A stretch of DNA of 64,000 nt from Desulfosporosinus acidiphilus SJ4 (lineage in GTDB: Bacteria > Bacillota > Desulfitobacteriia > Desulfitobacteriales > Desulfitobacteriaceae), in the NCBI RefSeq assembly GCF_000255115.2, contig NC_018068.1, positions 3,381,977 through 3,445,976 of the forward strand, read 5' to 3'. This document shows positions 63,098-64,000 of this stretch, in pieces (the first letter of the stretch is position 1; each line of letters starts with the position of its first letter). The position numbers and the translations under genes are program-made. Below the pieces are notes generated by a model that had not been told where the DNA came from, ran no database searches, and was given only the letters and a program-made list of their open reading frames with translations.

Positions 63098-63442
63098 TTG
63101 AACCTTGAGAAAAAGATAGAGCGCCTTACCCTGTTCTTACGCTTAGACGGAGAACTGGACATGCACACTTCAGATCTTGTAAGACAAGCTATCGACAAGG
63201 AAATTGAGAAAAGAGGCATTCGCACCGTAATTCTCAATCTCCAAAACGTTCAATTTATTGATAGTTCCGGATTAGGGGTTATTTTGGGGAGATATAAGAA
63301 ATTACTCTCCTTAGGAGGAAAACTTAAAATCAGTAATGTTCAGCCCCATGTTTATAAAATTATGGAGTTGTCAGGATTACCCAAAATAATTAATTTTTAC
63401 GAGGATGAAACTCATGCCTATGAGGAAGGAAGGAGAGCATAA
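63098..63442 (+). CDS. spoIIAA: anti-sigma F factor antagonist
   Basis: SpoIIAA (114 residues) is a STAS-domain protein. The phosphorylated Ser is in FIDSSGLGVILGRYKK. It frees sigma F by binding SpoIIAB when unphosphorylated. I place the start at TTG 63098 because GGGGGG has proper distance; ATG 63092 touches it. The stop overlaps the spoIIAB start by one base. Confidence 0.95.
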   Translation: MNLEKKIERLTLFLRLDGELDMHTSDLVRQAIDKEIEKRGIRTVILNLQNVQFIDSSGLGVILGRYKKLLSLGGKLKISNVQPHVYKIMELSGLPKIINFYEDETHAYEEGRRA

Positions 63443-63879
63443 TGAAATCAAATCAATTAGCCCTCACATTTTCAAGTATCGCCGAAAATGTTGGAATTGC
63501 GCGGTTGCTCATAGCTTCTGTCGGAGCCCAATTAGATCTGCCTCTTAATGATATCGAAGAACTTAAAGTCGCAGTTTCTGAGGCAGTTTCCAACGCCATC
63601 ATCCACGGTTACCATAACCGCTCTAATCATATTGTTTATCTCGAGTTAGAAGTGACTGACAGTACCCTCAAAATTGTTGTAAAAGATGAAGGATGTGGTA
63701 TTCCCAATGTTGAACAGGCTATGCAGCCCGCTTTTAGTACAGATCCGGAACGGATGGGTCTAGGCTTCGTCTTCATGCAATCGTTTATGGATGACCTTCA
63801 AGTCGACTCAACGGTTGACATTGGAACAACTGTAACCATGAAGAAGCAACTTAAACAAACGTCCAATGCTTCCCATTAG
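63442..63879 (+). CDS. spoIIAB: anti-sigma F factor / serine kinase
   Basis: SpoIIAB (145 residues) is a GHKL-type ATPase. ELKVAVSEAVSNAIIHGY (N box), VKDEGCGIPN (G1) and RMGLGFVFMQSFMD (G2) are in order. It binds sigma F and phosphorylates SpoIIAA. It lies between spoIIAA and sigF. Confidence 0.95.
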   Translation: MKSNQLALTFSSIAENVGIARLLIASVGAQLDLPLNDIEELKVAVSEAVSNAIIHGYHNRSNHIVYLELEVTDSTLKIVVKDEGCGIPNVEQAMQPAFSTDPERMGLGFVFMQSFMDDLQVDSTVDIGTTVTMKKQLKQTSNASH

Positions 63880-63890
63880 GAGGGCCGGAC

Positions 63891-64000
63891 ATGATTCAAC
63901 GACTAACGGATATGAATCTTCCTCACTTTCCGCTTCTCTCTGATGAAGAGATGATGGAAAATCTTCATGCTGCCAAGGAAGGAGACATAGAAGCCCGAGA
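63891..64000 (+). CDS. sigF: RNA polymerase sigma-F factor, partial
   Basis: The ATG at 63891 with AGGAGG upstream opens a frame that reaches the window edge (36 residues seen). LLSDEEMMENLHAAKEGDIEAR corresponds to the N-terminal region 2 start of sigma-70 family sporulation factors. The position after spoIIAB supports SigF. The rest is outside the window. Confidence 0.85.
   Translation, partial: MIQRLTDMNLPHFPLLSDEEMMENLHAAKEGDIEAR

Overview
The window looks like a chromosomal piece of a spore-forming, anaerobic, sulfur-metabolising Firmicute of the Desulfosporosinus/Desulfitobacterium type. The evidence is a Peptococcaceae-like 16S rRNA gene, a spoVA/spoIIA sporulation locus, c-type cytochromes with a Rieske/cytochrome b complex, a molybdopterin sulfur-type reductase, and an in-frame UGA that looks like selenocysteine. 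Most genes lie on the minus strand. I saw no prophage, insertion sequence or CRISPR array.

Layout. 1-1760: 16S rRNA gene (3' end cut by the window edge) with tandem promoters. 1.8-8.0 kb: nitroreductase-like protein, amidohydrolase, an EmrAB-type efflux pair, a flavodoxin-like protein and a small membrane protein. 8.1-11.9 kb: proC-proB-proA behind a T-box leader whose specifier reads CCC (proline). 12.1-19.4 kb: ilvE-ilvB-ilvN-ilvC-leuC-leuD-leuB behind a ykkC-class (probably ppGpp) riboswitch and terminator; leuA and ilvD are not here. 19.5-21.7 kb: hom-thrB. 21.9-27.6 kb: a thioredoxin-reductase-like flavoprotein without NADPH motifs, a D-aminoacylase-type hydrolase, a small operon (zinc ribbon, ferredoxin, coiled coil, DUF302) with a CsoR/CstR-type operator in its promoter, and an AraC-type regulator.

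27.7-36.6 kb is the most interesting part. Ten minus-strand genes form one apparent operon: a membrane-anchored triheme cytochrome c, two half-size YeeE/YedE transporter proteins, a Tat-exported molybdopterin oxidoreductase with its four-cluster ferredoxin and NrfD/PsrC subunits, then a Rieske protein, cytochrome b6, a subunit-IV-like protein and a multiheme cytochrome c. The second YeeE gene is interrupted by a UGA in place of the conserved Cys of its motif and is followed by a hairpin matching the bacterial SECIS rule, so it is probably a selenoprotein. The operon could link sulfur-compound uptake, its reduction or oxidation, and a quinol:cytochrome c oxidoreductase.

36.9-41.5 kb: small redox and metal-handling genes (MerR-type regulator with eight Cys, NifU-like scaffold, HAD protein, Mrp ATPase, NifX-like protein, DUF134 regulator, CstR-like repressor). 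41.5-54.4 kb: housekeeping genes (lytic transglycosylase, coaE, ytaF, ABC-F, thpR, scpB, scpA, trpS, M50 protease, DHH-CBS-tRNA nucleotidyltransferase, LCP protein) and small unknowns. 54.5-56.2 kb: lysA behind a lysine riboswitch. 56.2-59.4 kb: three proteins of the 2-hydroxyacyl-CoA dehydratase activase superfamily. 59.4-62.8 kb: spoVAC-D-E-F, divergent from spoIIAA-spoIIAB-sigF, which runs off the window.

All assignments rest on reading motifs in the sequence; no database search was run. Start codons were moved from the longest reading frame where a ribosome binding site favoured a later one.
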